From the NCBI GenBank assembly GCA_016721905.1, contig JADKHH010000031.1, positions 1 through 64,000 of the forward strand: 64,000 bases of DNA, written 5' to 3'. Positions 16,472 to 27,111 of the stretch are shown here, piece by piece. The notes under the pieces were generated by a model. It was not told the origin of the DNA, ran no database searches, and saw nothing but the letters and a program-made list of their open reading frames with translations. The position numbers and the translations under genes were made by a program. The DNA comes from Candidatus Opimibacter skivensis. GTDB lineage: Bacteria > Bacteroidota > Bacteroidia > Chitinophagales > Saprospiraceae. The stretch's first letter is position 1. The number at the start of each line of letters is the position of its first letter.

Positions 16472-18799
16472 ATGCGCATTCGCCCTGCACTTCTATTGCT
16501 TTTATTCTCCTTCTTCCTGCGCGCTGATGACCTCAAAGGCCAGTGCTGCTCCTATACCCTTTTGATGCAGGACTCCTACGGCGACAGTTGGAATGGTGGC
16601 TATCTGGAGATCTTTCGAAATAATACCTCTCTAGGCAATTTCTGGGGATTTGGTTATGGCAGCTCGGCGACGATCGAGGTGTGTGATGGCGATTCCCTGC
16701 GTTTTATTTATACACCAGGGATGTATGAAAATGAGAATACCTACTCCCTCTATAGTCCAGGATGGAATCTCCTTCTCGAAGGTGGACCAGATCCTGCAGT
16801 TGGTGAGGTCCATGTCATAGAGACACTATGCGACACAATCGATTCACCCGGCAATCATCCGTGCACCGCACTGCCGATTGATACAGTGAATTGTGTGATC
16901 GCAGACAATTCAACCTACACCGGCTCCGGCATTGGTGCTTATTGTGCAGAGTATGCAGGAGGTGATATGTGGTTTGTATTGCAGATACCGCCTTCAGGCA
17001 ATGTAAGTATAGAGACTGACTCAGGCAGTATTACAGATACAGGACTTGCCGCGTGGATCGGTAATAGTTGCACTGATCTTCGGCCACTCGCATGTGATGA
17101 TGACGCGGGAAATGAAGCCTATTCGTTCCTTACTTTCTATGAATTAGATCCTGCTCAATTTTTATACATCCAGGTATTCGGTTACGCTGCAGCAAGTGGT
17201 TCGTTCCAACTATGTGCCAGAGATCTGGGTTTCGTCAGGTTGGATAGTTCTGAGTTGCCCATCATCTCCATCAATACGAATGGTCAGGAGATCGTTGGTG
17301 ATCCAAAGATCGATGCGTTGATGCAGATCAGGTACAATGGTCCTGGCACCATCACGCATGTCACTGATAGTCCAAATGTATATGATGGCCATATCGGTAT
17401 TGAGATCAGAGGTGCTTCATCTGGAGGGTATCCGCAAAGGCCCTATGGTCTGGAGACCCGCGATGCCTTAGGCGAGGATCTGGATGTGTCATTGCTCGGT
17501 ATGCCTGAAGAATCTGACTGGGTACTCCTCTCTAACTTCAATGACCGGTCACTGGTACGCAATACGCTAAGCCATAAACTCTTTACCTCCATGGGGCAAT
17601 ACAGTCCTCGTATGCAATTGTGTGAAGTGTTACTCGACAGTGTGTATAAGGGCATCTATGTATTTGGAGAAAAAATAAAAAGGGATAAGAACAGAGTTGA
17701 TATCGCCAATCTGAAACCTGAAGACATCGAGGGAGATGATCTCACCGGAGGCTATATCCTGCAGCAAAACTATTGGGATCCCTCCACCAGTTTCCAATCC
17801 AATTATTCTCCGATTGATCATCCGGAGTTTGATGTTCACTTTGTATATGAATTTCCAAAGCCCATCGACATCACCGAAGTACAGAAATCATACATAGCTT
17901 CCTTTGTCGACAGTCTGGAGACTGCTTTGTATAGTCCGGATTTTACAGATCCTGATATTGGGTACAGGAAATATCTCGATGTAAAATCCTTTATTGATTA
18001 TTTCCTGCTCAACGAGCTCGCGCGTAATAACGACGGCTTCAAGAAAAGTGTTTTCTTCCATAAAGACCGGTTTTCGAATGGAGGCAAGATGAAGGCCGGG
18101 CCAGCCTGGGACTTTGACTGGGCCTGGAAGAATATGTGGGGTTGCGATATCTTCAGCGCCATTGATGGTTCCGGCTGGGCACATCATATTAATGACTGTC
18201 CGACCGACAATTATTCCTGTGGCTGGTATATCCGTTTGTTCCAGGATAGTACTTTTCTTGATGAGTTGAAATGCACTTACGAAGAATATCGGGAGACCAT
18301 CTTCGATACGAATTATATCTTCAGTTACATCGATAGTATGGGATTGGCCGTTGGTAACGCCCAGGAAAGACATTTTAAGAAATGGCCTATCCTCGGCATC
18401 AGCGGACCTGCACCTGAAGTGAATGCTATTGCTACAACCTATGCAGCTGAATTGGATACGCTAAAGTCATGGATTAACCTTCGGCTCAACTGGCTGGATG
18501 CCAATATGCCTGGATTGTGTTCGCCGGCAACAGGGGTTTTTGACCCGGCAGCACAACAAGTATGGGTTGATTATTTTCCAACCCCTACTTTGCAGACAGT
18601 TCACTTTACTGGAAAGATTTCAGGAGCATTACCAGCGAGATTTGTGGTCTATGATATGACAGGCCGTAAAGTCAATGAAACCATCTGGCAAAGCGAAAGT
18701 ATTTCTTTTGATTATGACTTGCCGCTCGCAGGCATCTATTATTTTTCGATCACCAACGCATCAGGTCAGTCGCAATCGGGTAAATTGATCCGGTTGTAG
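16472..18799 (+). CDS. Secreted CotH-kinase family protein with T9SS type A sorting tail
   Basis: 775 residues from ATG 16472, which begins a signal peptide (MRIRPALLLLLFSFFLRADD region); an upstream in-frame ATG at 16370 overlaps corA. Domain order: a Cys-rich DSYGDSWNGG-type module (about 22-120), a PPC-like module to about 250, a CotH domain (about 300-650) and a C-terminal sorting domain (about 700-775). CotH marks: YKGIYVFGEKIKRDKNRVDI and PAWDFDWAWKN with the metal-binding Asp-x-Asp. The tail (FVVYDMTGRKV, LPLAGIYYFSI, GQSQSGKLIRL) is type A T9SS. CotH proteins are atypical protein kinases in spore coats; here the protein is exported to the cell surface or medium. Confidence 0.88.
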   Translation: MRIRPALLLLLFSFFLRADDLKGQCCSYTLLMQDSYGDSWNGGYLEIFRNNTSLGNFWGFGYGSSATIEVCDGDSLRFIYTPGMYENENTYSLYSPGWNLLLEGGPDPAVGEVHVIETLCDTIDSPGNHPCTALPIDTVNCVIADNSTYTGSGIGAYCAEYAGGDMWFVLQIPPSGNVSIETDSGSITDTGLAAWIGNSCTDLRPLACDDDAGNEAYSFLTFYELDPAQFLYIQVFGYAAASGSFQLCARDLGFVRLDSSELPIISINTNGQEIVGDPKIDALMQIRYNGPGTITHVTDSPNVYDGHIGIEIRGASSGGYPQRPYGLETRDALGEDLDVSLLGMPEESDWVLLSNFNDRSLVRNTLSHKLFTSMGQYSPRMQLCEVLLDSVYKGIYVFGEKIKRDKNRVDIANLKPEDIEGDDLTGGYILQQNYWDPSTSFQSNYSPIDHPEFDVHFVYEFPKPIDITEVQKSYIASFVDSLETALYSPDFTDPDIGYRKYLDVKSFIDYFLLNELARNNDGFKKSVFFHKDRFSNGGKMKAGPAWDFDWAWKNMWGCDIFSAIDGSGWAHHINDCPTDNYSCGWYIRLFQDSTFLDELKCTYEEYRETIFDTNYIFSYIDSMGLAVGNAQERHFKKWPILGISGPAPEVNAIATTYAAELDTLKSWINLRLNWLDANMPGLCSPATGVFDPAAQQVWVDYFPTPTLQTVHFTGKISGALPARFVVYDMTGRKVNETIWQSESISFDYDLPLAGIYYFSITNASGQSQSGKLIRL

Positions 18800-18875
18800 C
18801 GCCCTATTGCTTTCGATATATTGTATTGCTTCTTAAACAACAATGCAAGCGTATTTTTAAAACACACCACAACGT

Positions 18876-19883
18876 ATGCATATAGGTCAATCCTACAAGC
18901 TATTAGAATTTCTTCTCTGGACGCGCAGGAACATTTATTGGCTCTTTGTCATAGGTGCCATTCCGACGATACTCTATCAGGTACTTCAATGGAAGTGGAT
19001 TGCACTCCCCTGGACAGTCGTTGCATTGCTGGGTACAGCTACAGCCTTTATCGTTGGATTTAAAAACACACAGACCTACAGCCGCACGTGGGAAGCCCGG
19101 CAGATATGGGGCTCGATCCTCAATAGCAGCCGTGCCTGGGGGATCATGTGTCGTGATTATATGGACGATGTGAAAGCCAGCAAGGAACTCATCTACCGTC
19201 ATTTTGCCTGGCTCACTGCCTTGCGATATCAGATGCGGGAGAGTAAGGCATGGGAGTCAACCCACAAGGTCTATAACAAAGAGTACATGGCCTACTACAG
19301 CATTCCCGAAAAGGAAAGTACACTGGAACTTGAATTGGCTAAATATATTCCGGCAGAAGAAGTATTGCAGATCATGGCCACCAGGAACAAAGCGGTGCAA
19401 TTGCTGGGGCTTCAATCTAAAGCCATTAAGGAGTTGTATGACCAGGGTATCCTGGACAACTTCCGGTTTTTGGAAATGCATAAACTGATCACTACGCTGT
19501 ATGACCATCAGGGTAAAAGTGAGCGGATTAAAAACTTTCCATACCCACGGCAGTTTGCAACCGTCAGTTCCATGTTTGTCAAATTGTTTTGTATCATGCT
19601 ACCTTTCAGTATGCTCAAGGATTTTGACAAGCTCAATGAAAATATCGGGGGTATCATGCAAGGCCAGATGGTGTGGCTGGTGATCCCGTTTAGCATGTTG
19701 ATTTCCTGGGTCTATACATCGCTTGAGCAGGTAGGAGAGAGTACCGAGAATCCGTTTGAAGGCAGTGCCAATGATGTGCCTATCTCCCAGATGAGCCGTA
19801 CGATTGAAATTGATATGAGGGAGATGTTGGGCGAGACGGATTTGCCACCGGCATTGCAGCCTAAGAATAATATCATTCTGTAA
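18876..19883 (+). CDS. Bestrophin-like anion channel (RFP-TM/UPF0187)
   Basis: 335 residues. Hydrophobic segments at about 21-45 and 46-66, then a long helical middle, then two more at about 233-255 and 265-285, the bestrophin layout. Family motifs: FIVGFKNTQTYSRTWEARQIWGSI near residue 60-80 and the late ENPFEGSANDVPISQMSRTIE, where NPFE..ND.P is the signature of bacterial bestrophins. These form pentameric chloride channels or ion pores in the inner membrane. It stands 76 bp after the CotH gene. Clean, uninterrupted frame. Confidence 0.9.
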   Translation: MHIGQSYKLLEFLLWTRRNIYWLFVIGAIPTILYQVLQWKWIALPWTVVALLGTATAFIVGFKNTQTYSRTWEARQIWGSILNSSRAWGIMCRDYMDDVKASKELIYRHFAWLTALRYQMRESKAWESTHKVYNKEYMAYYSIPEKESTLELELAKYIPAEEVLQIMATRNKAVQLLGLQSKAIKELYDQGILDNFRFLEMHKLITTLYDHQGKSERIKNFPYPRQFATVSSMFVKLFCIMLPFSMLKDFDKLNENIGGIMQGQMVWLVIPFSMLISWVYTSLEQVGESTENPFEGSANDVPISQMSRTIEIDMREMLGETDLPPALQPKNNIIL

Positions 19884-19984
19884 GTTATCACGGCATCACG
19901 ATTATAAATCAAACCGCACAGATTCATAAGGTGATGGTAATGTTCTTTCCAATGAGATCTGAATAGATTAGCTTTGACAAGCCT

Positions 19985-21325
19985 ATGAAAAGAACAATTC
20001 TAGCTATCATCTGCCTCGTGCAATCCCTTTTTGTCATCGGGCAAGACGAAATCATCCTGAATACTGACAGCCTCCTCGCGGATCTGGAAATCCTTACCAC
20101 TACTGTCCGGGACAATCATCCCATGATGTACATGTACACGACGCGAGCAAGGTTTGACAACCTGGCGCTACAAACGGCTATGCAGATCAAGACCGGTGTT
20201 TCGGCTCCTGTGTTTTATTCATCTATCAGCAGGCTGATCAGTTCGATCGGATGCGGGCACACTTATGCTTATCCAACGCCTGATCTGGCCGAAAGGATGA
20301 AGACGATCCATGACCTTCCTTTTGAAGTGAAGTTTGTGGACTCTGCCTTGTATGTGTCCAAAGCTTATCTGAAAGAAATTGAACCATATGTAGGCCATGC
20401 CATAGTCAATATCAATGATGTACCGATCACCAGACTTGTAACGGTGTCGCTTCAGCATATCAGTGCAGATGGTTTGAGCCGCGCTGCCAAGGCATATGGG
20501 TTTGAGCAAAATTTCAACTTTTACCTCAACCTGTTACTTGGTGGTCCCGGGACCCTTTACTTCGAAACAACAGGGGGTAGTTTTTCAGTAGGATTTCCAA
20601 CAGATTTTACAAAACCAGGGAAGAAGATTTAACAGCCAGTTTTCAAGAGCTTCCTGAAGTGCCCGGGACAGTCTTGCTCACCTTGGGCGATTTTGATGCA
20701 GGAAAGCAGGTCATCAAAAAATGCTTCAACTATATGCAGAAGCAGCACATAGAAAACCTGATCATTGACTTGAGGGATAACGGAGGAGGTAATGGTAATA
20801 TCGGTGCTAATCTCGTTTCATATATTATCGACAGCACGCTGACCTATTATCTGGATAATAAGATGACTCCGGTTCGGTACAAAGAGTTTCTGACCCAGAA
20901 AGAGGGTATGATCGTAAGCAATCAATATGTCATGGCTGATAGCATCACCCGGAGTTATTATTTCAAAGTCAAACCTAACAGGAAATGTAATTTCAATGGG
21001 CAGGTATTTGTCCTCACCAATGGAGGTACTTTTTCCACAGGAGCTTATGTAGCTTCCGTTCTAAAAAATGCCAGTGGGGCTACTGTTGTGGGTCAGGAGA
21101 CGGGGGGCAGCGAGTATGCCATCGGCGGAGGAGTGATTGCCATGCTTGTGCTTCCATATAGCAAGTTGAATGTCAGGTTTCCTTATACAAATGGAGGTTT
21201 AATGTCACTGATGAAAATAGCGGCAGCGGGGTGATGCCTGATGTCATCGTTCGACCTGATCCAAAAGCATGTACCAAGGTACTGACGAAGTGCTGGCACG
21301 GGTTATTGATCTGATCAAGAAGTAA
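19985..21325 (+). CDS. Exported S41 (C-terminal processing) peptidase, three frameshifts
   Basis: Signal peptide MKRTILAIICLVQSLFVIGQ, an N-terminal helical region, then a TSPc peptidase domain: DLRDNGGGNGNIGANLVSYI and VFVLTNGGTFSTGAYVASVL (active Ser in the second), then VVGQETGGSEYAIGGG. The reading frame changes three times, each fixable by restoring one base in a homopolymer: GGG to GGGG near 20621, TTT to TTTT near 21198 (giving NVTDENSGSGVMPDV), and GG to GGG near 21282 (giving TDEVLARVIDLIKK, stop 21323-21325). The corrected length is about 446 residues, normal for exported S41 peptidases. It is probably an intact gene with sequence errors. Confidence 0.8.
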
Positions 21326-21435
21326 AGCAAAAGTTTTCTTTACATTTTTCCCTTTCTAAAACCGAATCAATCCTTTCATACGTAAATAGGGCAGAACTGA
21401 ATAAATCTGTTTTGTAAACCTAAATTCTAAATCGT

Positions 21436-21979
21436 ATGATCAAGCAATTGAAATGGGCAAGTTTTGCCATGGCAGTATTTTTTATGACACCGCTTAGTGC
21501 CCAGATTGGTGGCGGCACTGTGATGGTGGGTGGGGAGATGATGTATCCAAAAAAGAACATCGTGGAAAATGCGGTCAACTCAAGGACCACACGACCCTTG
21601 TGGCAGCCGTTAAAGCGGCAGGACTTGTGGAGACCTTGAGGGGACAGGTCCATTTACTGTTCGCACCGTCAATGATGCCTTCGAAAATCTACCAGCAGGT
21701 ACCGTCGAGACATTGTTGAAGCCGGAAAACAAAGCCACGCTTACTGGTATATTAACGTATCATGTAGTGTCGGCACATATGACTCCCAAAAGCTCGCTGA
21801 ACTGGTGAAGGGCGGTAAAGCCTCGCTCAAGACCGTAAGTGGAGGCACCTCACCCTGATGTCCAATGGGCCACGCAATATCACCATCAAGGACGAAAGTG
21901 GAAATGTGGCTAACATCACCATCTATGATGTACCAAGCAATGGAGTGATCCATTCGATAGACAAGGTGCGTTCAAATAA
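21436..21979 (+). CDS. Secreted fasciclin (FAS1) domain protein, multiply frameshifted
   Basis: Signal peptide MIKQLKWASFAMAVFFMTPLSAQ, then a single FAS1 domain spread over three frames: NSKDHTTLVAAVKAAGLVET, GPFTVFAPVNDAFENLPAGT, ILTYHVVSGTYDSQKLAEL, and VIHSIDKVLFK at the end. At least five indels are needed within about 450 bp, all restoring short homopolymers (for example AA to AAA at 21584 and CC to CCC near 21849). Corrected length about 180 residues. FAS1 proteins act in cell adhesion. The canonical H-box (LTYHVV) is present. A terminator hairpin follows. Confidence 0.75.
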
Positions 21980-22010
21980 GGTAAGACCATACGCAAATGG
22001 TTTTGTTATC

Positions 22011-22040
22011 AAGCCATCCGCAATGTCGGATGGCTTTTTA
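22011..22040 (+). terminator. Rho-independent terminator of the fasciclin gene
   Basis: AAGCCATCCG (22011-22020) pairs perfectly with CGGATGGCTT (22027-22036), a 10-bp GC-rich stem with a 6-nt loop, followed by a T-rich run (22034-22039). It lies 32 bp after the corrected fasciclin stop. Confidence 0.75.
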
Positions 22041-22147
22041 TAATAGTTGACCGACGCTCAACTATTGGGTGAGCTTATTACGATATGAAAATAGATTTGT
22101 AGCTTTGGAAAAGGCTGATTTGACATGTACATTCTCTCATTTCATTG

Positions 22148-22682
22148 ATGGCGCTGAAAGACACTGCACATATGTTTTAAAGCAAACTGATCACAGACCA
22201 GGCGTATTACAACTACCGGAAAAGGAGCTTGTTTTTCTCGTATTACCTGCCATTGCTACAGTCTTGTTGGTCAATTTCACGAATTGCCGGTCTGGATTAC
22301 TATGCTGGCACTGGGGCGTATGTAGTGATTTTATATTTTAAACTAAAGAATAGCAATCGGCTTAAAGGAGCAGCCGGCGGAGGAACCATTGAAATAGAAG
22401 ACGGTCTGCTCAGTGTGAAGAACAACAATGGCCAGTCCATTAGAGATCCAACTTGATCAGGCAGATAAAATTGAAATTCCTCATGCATTGGGCTGCCGCT
22501 GGAGTCCTCAAGGCATGGCCGAAGAACTGGCAGGCCAGCCATTGAAAAATTTTATCATCATTTCCAAAGGACAGGAAAAGCAGCGTTATGACTTTATCAT
22601 CGACTCCCACTACATGCTGGGCCAGTTTGATAAACTGATCAAAGCCTGGATCCTCCGTGGCTATCCGGTGGAGACTATTTGA
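22148..22682 (+). CDS. Small membrane protein with soluble C-terminal domain, frameshifted
   Basis: The corrected protein has a helical hairpin (LPAIATVLLVNFTN in one frame, DYYAGTGAYVVILYF in another) then a soluble part, GGGTIEIEDGLLSVKNNNGQ followed in the next frame by LEIQLDQADKIEIPHALGCR and ending in IIISKGQEKQRYDFIIDSHY and KAWILRGYPVETI. The soluble part resembles bacterial PH-like (YcxB-type) domains by its strand pattern. The start is uncertain; ATG 22148 is the nearest in frame but an in-frame stop follows at codon 11, probably another indel. At least three frame changes. Function unknown. Confidence 0.5.
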
Positions 22683-22737
22683 AGTAATCATCTACTACAT
22701 TTCCAAATCGCATCTGAATTATCTGCGTTCCAAAAAC

Positions 22738-22920
22738 GTATATAGTCGCCGCTAATTCGCGCAAATTATTTTAGTTGAACTGCAGCCGCAGGCCGCTGTA
22801 TGGAAGGCATCGTTGAGCTTAGATTGCATCTAAGCTTGCGTGCTACGGATCAAAAGATCAAAGGGTAGGTAGCAATTATAGGTGGCCGTTTTCAACGGCA
22901 GGAAAATATCTGTATTTTTA
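22738..22920. repeat. Dispersed structured repeat D, copy 1
   Basis: Starts ATATAGTCGCCGCTAATTCG. It contains the perfect inverted repeat AGCTTAGAT-TGC-ATCTAAGCT (22816-22836), GATCAAAAGATC (about 22848-22859) and GCCGTTTTCAACGGC (about 22885-22899). A second copy in the same order is at 24186-24370. It fills most of the 336-bp gap 22683-23018; the remainder contains a CCTTCGCC-like simple repeat (22976-23012) just before the GNAT start. Confidence 0.7.
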
Positions 22921-23018
22921 GAAGATATTTATGTGACTTCACAAGCTCGTGACCAACGGTACAACTCATTATCTCCTTAGCCTTTCCTCAGCCTTCTCCT
23001 CAGCCTTCGCCTTTCCCA

Positions 23019-23521
23019 ATGATCGAAACACTACGCCTCACACTCAAGCCACTGACCTATGACCAATTGCTCCTTTACATCCGCTGCGACCATTCGCTGG
23101 AAGCGGAACTAGGGCTGAATCCTTCTATGCGTACGATGACACCTGAGCTTGTTGAAGCACTCGAACAAACGATTCTCCCACATGTCGCCGATCCAGCCAG
23201 AAACTATTTATTCAACACGCTATGACTGCCATTGATAGGGATGCACAGCAGATGGTCGGTGATCTTTGTTTTGTCGGCGAACCCAATGAGGCTGGAGAGG
23301 TAGAAATTGGATATGGTACCTATCCGGAGTTTAGGGCCAAGGCTACATGACCGAAATGGTCAATGGTATGGTAGAATGGGCCAAAACACAGCCTGGGGTA
23401 AGAGCATCATCGCTTCAACAGATGCCACCAATGTAGCTTTATCGGGTCCTCAAAAAACAATTTTGTACAGACCGGAGATGGTGATGGTGTACTGAAATGG
23501 CTTAGAAAAGTTAGGACTTGA
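23019..23521 (+). CDS. GNAT N-acetyltransferase, multiply frameshifted
   Basis: Reading across frames gives IETLRLTLKPLTYDQLLLYI at the N-terminus, MVGDLCFVGEPNEAGEVEIG, GYGTYPEFRGQGYMTEMVNG (the Q-x-x-G-Y/x-G acetyl-CoA loop), VRSIIASTDATNVASIRVLK and NNFVQTGDGDGVLKWLRK to the stop at 23519-23521. This is a normal-length GNAT of about 168 residues. Four or more one-base indels break it, most in short G or A runs. The small ORF 23019-23225 is only its first third. The gene starts right after a CCTTCGCCTTT simple repeat. Substrate unknown. Confidence 0.65.
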
Positions 23522-23572
23522 GTAGGACCAGATCCGCCGATACGCACTTGAAAATACATTGCGATACCACTA

Positions 23573-23939
23573 TTATTTAATGAATTCAATCACATTAGCA
23601 CTGACTGTAACCGTTCTTGTGTAATAAATGGGTGGTACACCATGGATGCTTCTCCGAAACCATATTAATGACGCCCGGGGATGGTCTTTTAAATTAGCTT
23701 TATCCATCATATTGAATACGCATTTCATAAAGCTGTTTCTTGTTGATGCCCCCGAATATTAACACGTAAGAAACTTCAGCGCTTCCCTGGATTTTATCAA
23801 GCACTTTAAAATTATTATTGGAAAGTTGCACCTGGGTCTCATTTGCATTGTGATTGGTAATGGTGGCCATGTTAACCCCACAAGAACTGAATAATGCCAT
23901 TGCAAAAATGGCAGCGAATATGGATAAGATATTTTTCAT
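23573..23939 (-). CDS. Small lipoprotein (DUF6567-like), frameshifted
   Basis: The N-terminus MKNILSIFAAIFAMALFSSC is a lipoprotein signal (Cys20), followed by GVNMATITNHNANETQVQLS, NNNFKVLDKIQGSAEVSYVL and IFGGINKKQLYEM. The first frame stops at 23700 after 79 residues, but the next frames continue with MDKANLK and end in TRTVTVSANVIEFIK at 23573, which is the expected C-terminus of this Bacteroidota lipoprotein family (TRTVTV....IEF). At least two indels. Corrected length about 120 residues. Function unknown. It points toward the GNAT gene. Confidence 0.65.
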
Positions 23940-24185
23940 AACCTTAAATATTTTGTTTCAAAAAGCAAGGTAGGACCTCCTATGAAAAACTTCGATGATT
24001 CTGGTTACCGGGGTGTATGATAGTGGTCATACAACACACATAACAGCCTCATTTCAAGTGTTGATGAATGTTATTTGAATTCCCACCTTTCGACAAGCTA
24101 AGGGACCATCCATGCTGTTCAAATTATTTTAAAATGCATCTGCGTTAACCTTGTGGTGAGCGTAGTCGAACAATGCATTCTTAAA
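23940..24185. other. Gene-free region with repeat fragments
   Basis: Together with repeat D copy 2 this makes the 512-bp gap 23940-24451. It contains CACCTTTCGACAAGCTAAGG (24085-24104) and GGTGAGCGTAGTCGAAC (24155-24171), both members of the TTCGACTCCGCTCA-type motif that recurs across the window. No frame is supported. Confidence 0.5.
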
Positions 24186-24370
24186 ACATGATAAGTCGCC
24201 GCTAATTCACGCTAATTTTCGCCAATTGCTTTTTGCATACGGCCGCAGTGGCTGTAAAGAAAGCATCGTTGAGCTTAGATTGCATCTAAGATCGCGTGCA
24301 TGGATCAAAGAGATCAATGGGTCTAAGGTTATTATAGGTAGCCTTTTCAACGGCAGGTATACATCCGTGC
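24186..24370. repeat. Dispersed structured repeat D, copy 2
   Basis: Begins ATAAGTCGCCGCTAATTCAC and matches copy 1 at 22738-22920 in order: GCATCGTTGAGCTTAGATTG, the ATCTAAG inverted arm (24284-24290), GGATCAAAGAGATCAA, then TTATAGGTAGCC and TTTTCAACGGCAGG. By eye roughly 70 percent identical. It ends about 80 bp upstream of the next gene. Confidence 0.7.
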
Positions 24371-24451
24371 CATTTTTTTTGACATTCGTCCGCTGGATTG
24401 TCTATCTTGTACACCCCAACACATTCAGTCTGAGATAAATCATCCTAACCA

Positions 24452-27111
24452 GTGCCTAGCTCTATTGTAATATTATCAAAGCAAACCCTCCTCTTTGTCT
24501 TGCTAGGTGTTATTTCCTCACTGAGCCTCAATGCACAATGCACTAATGGTACCCAGCCCGAGTGCGCCTGCGAAACAGCCCCGGTATTATGCACGGTCGA
24601 CGAGCTGGATGGCTATATGTTTTCAATGGCTGCCTTTATACATCCGGAGGATGGTCCATCGCCGATTTGCCCGGGGGCTCCAAGTTCACAGACGAATAAT
24701 CCCACCTGGTTTGCTTTCACCGCCTGGTGCAGTGACCTGACACTCTCCGGGTAAGGCCCCGGAACTGCACCTGGGTGCAGTTTGTGGTCGGCGTCCAGAT
24801 TGTCATTTATGAAGACTGTACGTTCCAGACAGCAGTGGCATGTGATATCGATGTTCAGGATTGTAATGGCGGGACCAAGACACTGGCCATGACAGGATTG
24901 ACGATCGGTAAGGTTTATTATTTTATGATCGATGGATGCCTTGGCTCTTGTTGTGATGTGACGATTGATGTGGTTGGCGTTTGCGGCGAAGAAATCATCG
25001 CCCCATGGACCATGCCGGTGACAGGTGATTTACAACCATGCGTTGGTGATACTGAATCGTATAGCGTGGAAGCCTTGGATGGAGCCGGTATTTATCATTG
25101 GTTTCTGGATGGTGTTTTGATTGCTCAGACGCCTAACACACTCAATCAAATGTGGGATGCTCCGGGGACATACGAATTATGTATCGACGCTTCCAATGAT
25201 CCTTGTGTGCCGATTACAGATGCACCTTCACCACTTTGCGTTACGATCGTGGTGCACGAAGCAGAGGCAGGTTTGTTGGATGTATCAGCATCACCCTTAT
25301 GCCTCAATGAAATCTCAGCCATCTCTTCCACAGGGTACAATGCAGGAGTTGACAACTCACAGATCATCCTGATCACTGATGCAGCAGGAAACATTGTGTT
25401 CGTGATCAATGCAGAGGCCGGAAGTTTTACATCAGCTACTAGCGGCACATTTACGATCTACGCTTATAATTATATTGCTTCCATAGGTATCATCCCCACC
25501 ATCGGAATGAATATCAATGAACTGGATTGCGGAGCAGGCTGCTGCGATCTGGAAAGCCAGACGATTACTTTTCAGGGTATAGAAGCCGAGGTAACCAATA
25601 TCATTTGCAACAACAACGGAACAGATGATGATCCTTCCGATGATACCTTCACCTTTGATCTCTTAGTCACAGGCCCTTCACCTGGTGATGCCTGGCGCTC
25701 TTCAGATGGTACGCTCAATGGTACGTTTGGGGCTATGCTTACTTGCGGGCCGTATTTCATTGCAGATGGCGGGTTGAACTTTGATCTTCAGGATTTCGAT
25801 ATCCCTGCATGTGCTACATCTATTTTTGTTACCCCTCCGGCGGTATGTTCTGTTTGCTTTCAGGTGATTGATGCCGGGCTGGGCGACACGATCGATTGCA
25901 ACAACACAACAGTTACATTAAGTGGTGCTACTTCTGATGCAGGGATGTATCTATGGAATGGACCTGGCGCTTTTGTATCAACCTCATTGACAACGATGGC
26001 CAGTGATTCAGGATGGTATTATCTCACAGGTAGTTTTGCTAATCAGTGTACGTTTATCGATAGTGTGTTTATTGATATGGATAGAGATACACCAGTTGCA
26101 GCCGCAGGCGCTGACCAGTTCATAGATTGTCTTCATACAGAAGTTTTCATCGATGGATCCGCAAGCACAGGCAACAACTTACAATATCAATGGACGAATA
26201 CAATTGGAACTGTGTTGTCTGTTCAGCCAGGAGTATTGGTAAGTGTGCCGGACATCTATACGCTACAAGTCACCAATACAACAAATGGTTGTTATGCGAC
26301 AGATCATGTCGAAGTTTCCATCAAACCAGATATCCCTGAGCAGATCGTGGCTGATGTCATTCCTGAAAACTGCGTAGGTGAAAACAATGGGGTCATTGAA
26401 GTGACGGGTATTGATGGAGGAGTACCTCCTTTTTCATACTCGCTGAATGGTGTGATGACGAATACCACTGGTTTATTTTCCAACCTCGCACCTGGGGCAT
26501 ATACGCTTCAACTCACCGATAGTGAAGGCTGTGTATTGGATACCTTCTTCACTATTCTTCAAGGCATTGATCTTCGGTTGGAGTTAGTGCCATTTATCGA
26601 GTTGGTCATAGGCCATGCCGGCAAGATCGAAGCACTTGTCAATGTTCCTGAACAGGATTTGATTTCTATTCAATGGAACCCTCCGGGCATACTGACATGT
26701 GATACCTGTCTGATCACAACCATTTCGACATCGCAAGATCAATCATTATTGCTAACGGTGATCCATGAAAATGGATGTATCGCTACAGCTGAACTGAGTA
26801 TTAATGTTGTCCCGGAAACGGAAATATACATTCCAAATGTATTCAGTCCGAATGGAGATGGGGTCAATGATTACTTTGCTGTATACGCCAATGAGCGCGT
26901 GGATCGTATTGTGGAATTGAATGTCTTTGACCGCTGGGGCGGACTTATTTTCCAAGGCAAACAAATGTATCCCAATATCGAAGCTTCAGGATGGGACGGG
27001 AAATTCAATGGTAAGGAAGCATTGTCTTCTGTATACACCTACATGATTGAGGTGTTGATGGTGGATGGGAGTACGGAGAGTTTTTCCGGGAGTGTGAGTT
27101 TGGTGAGGTGA
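24452..27111 (+). CDS. Large surface protein with SprB-like repeat and CHU_C (T9SS type B) tail, one frameshift
   Basis: About 886 residues after correction. N-terminal signal peptide (KQTLLFVLLGVISSLSLNAQ), then a Cys-rich module typical of these Saprospiraceae proteins (CTNGTQPECACETAPVLCT). The frame breaks near 24752: LTLSG then stop; adding one G to GGG gives VRPRNCTWVQFVVGVQ and continues cleanly. The middle is a series of Ig/PKD-like beta domains. Near the end is a SprB repeat (CVGENNGVIEVTGIDGGVPP, FSYSLNG, LAPGAYTLQLTDSEGC). The last 95 residues are CHU_C: IPNVFSPNGDGVNDYFAV, VFDRWGGLIFQG, GWDGKFNGK, YTYMIEVLMVDG. Exported by T9SS; probably an adhesin or gliding-type surface protein. 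Confidence 0.85.
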
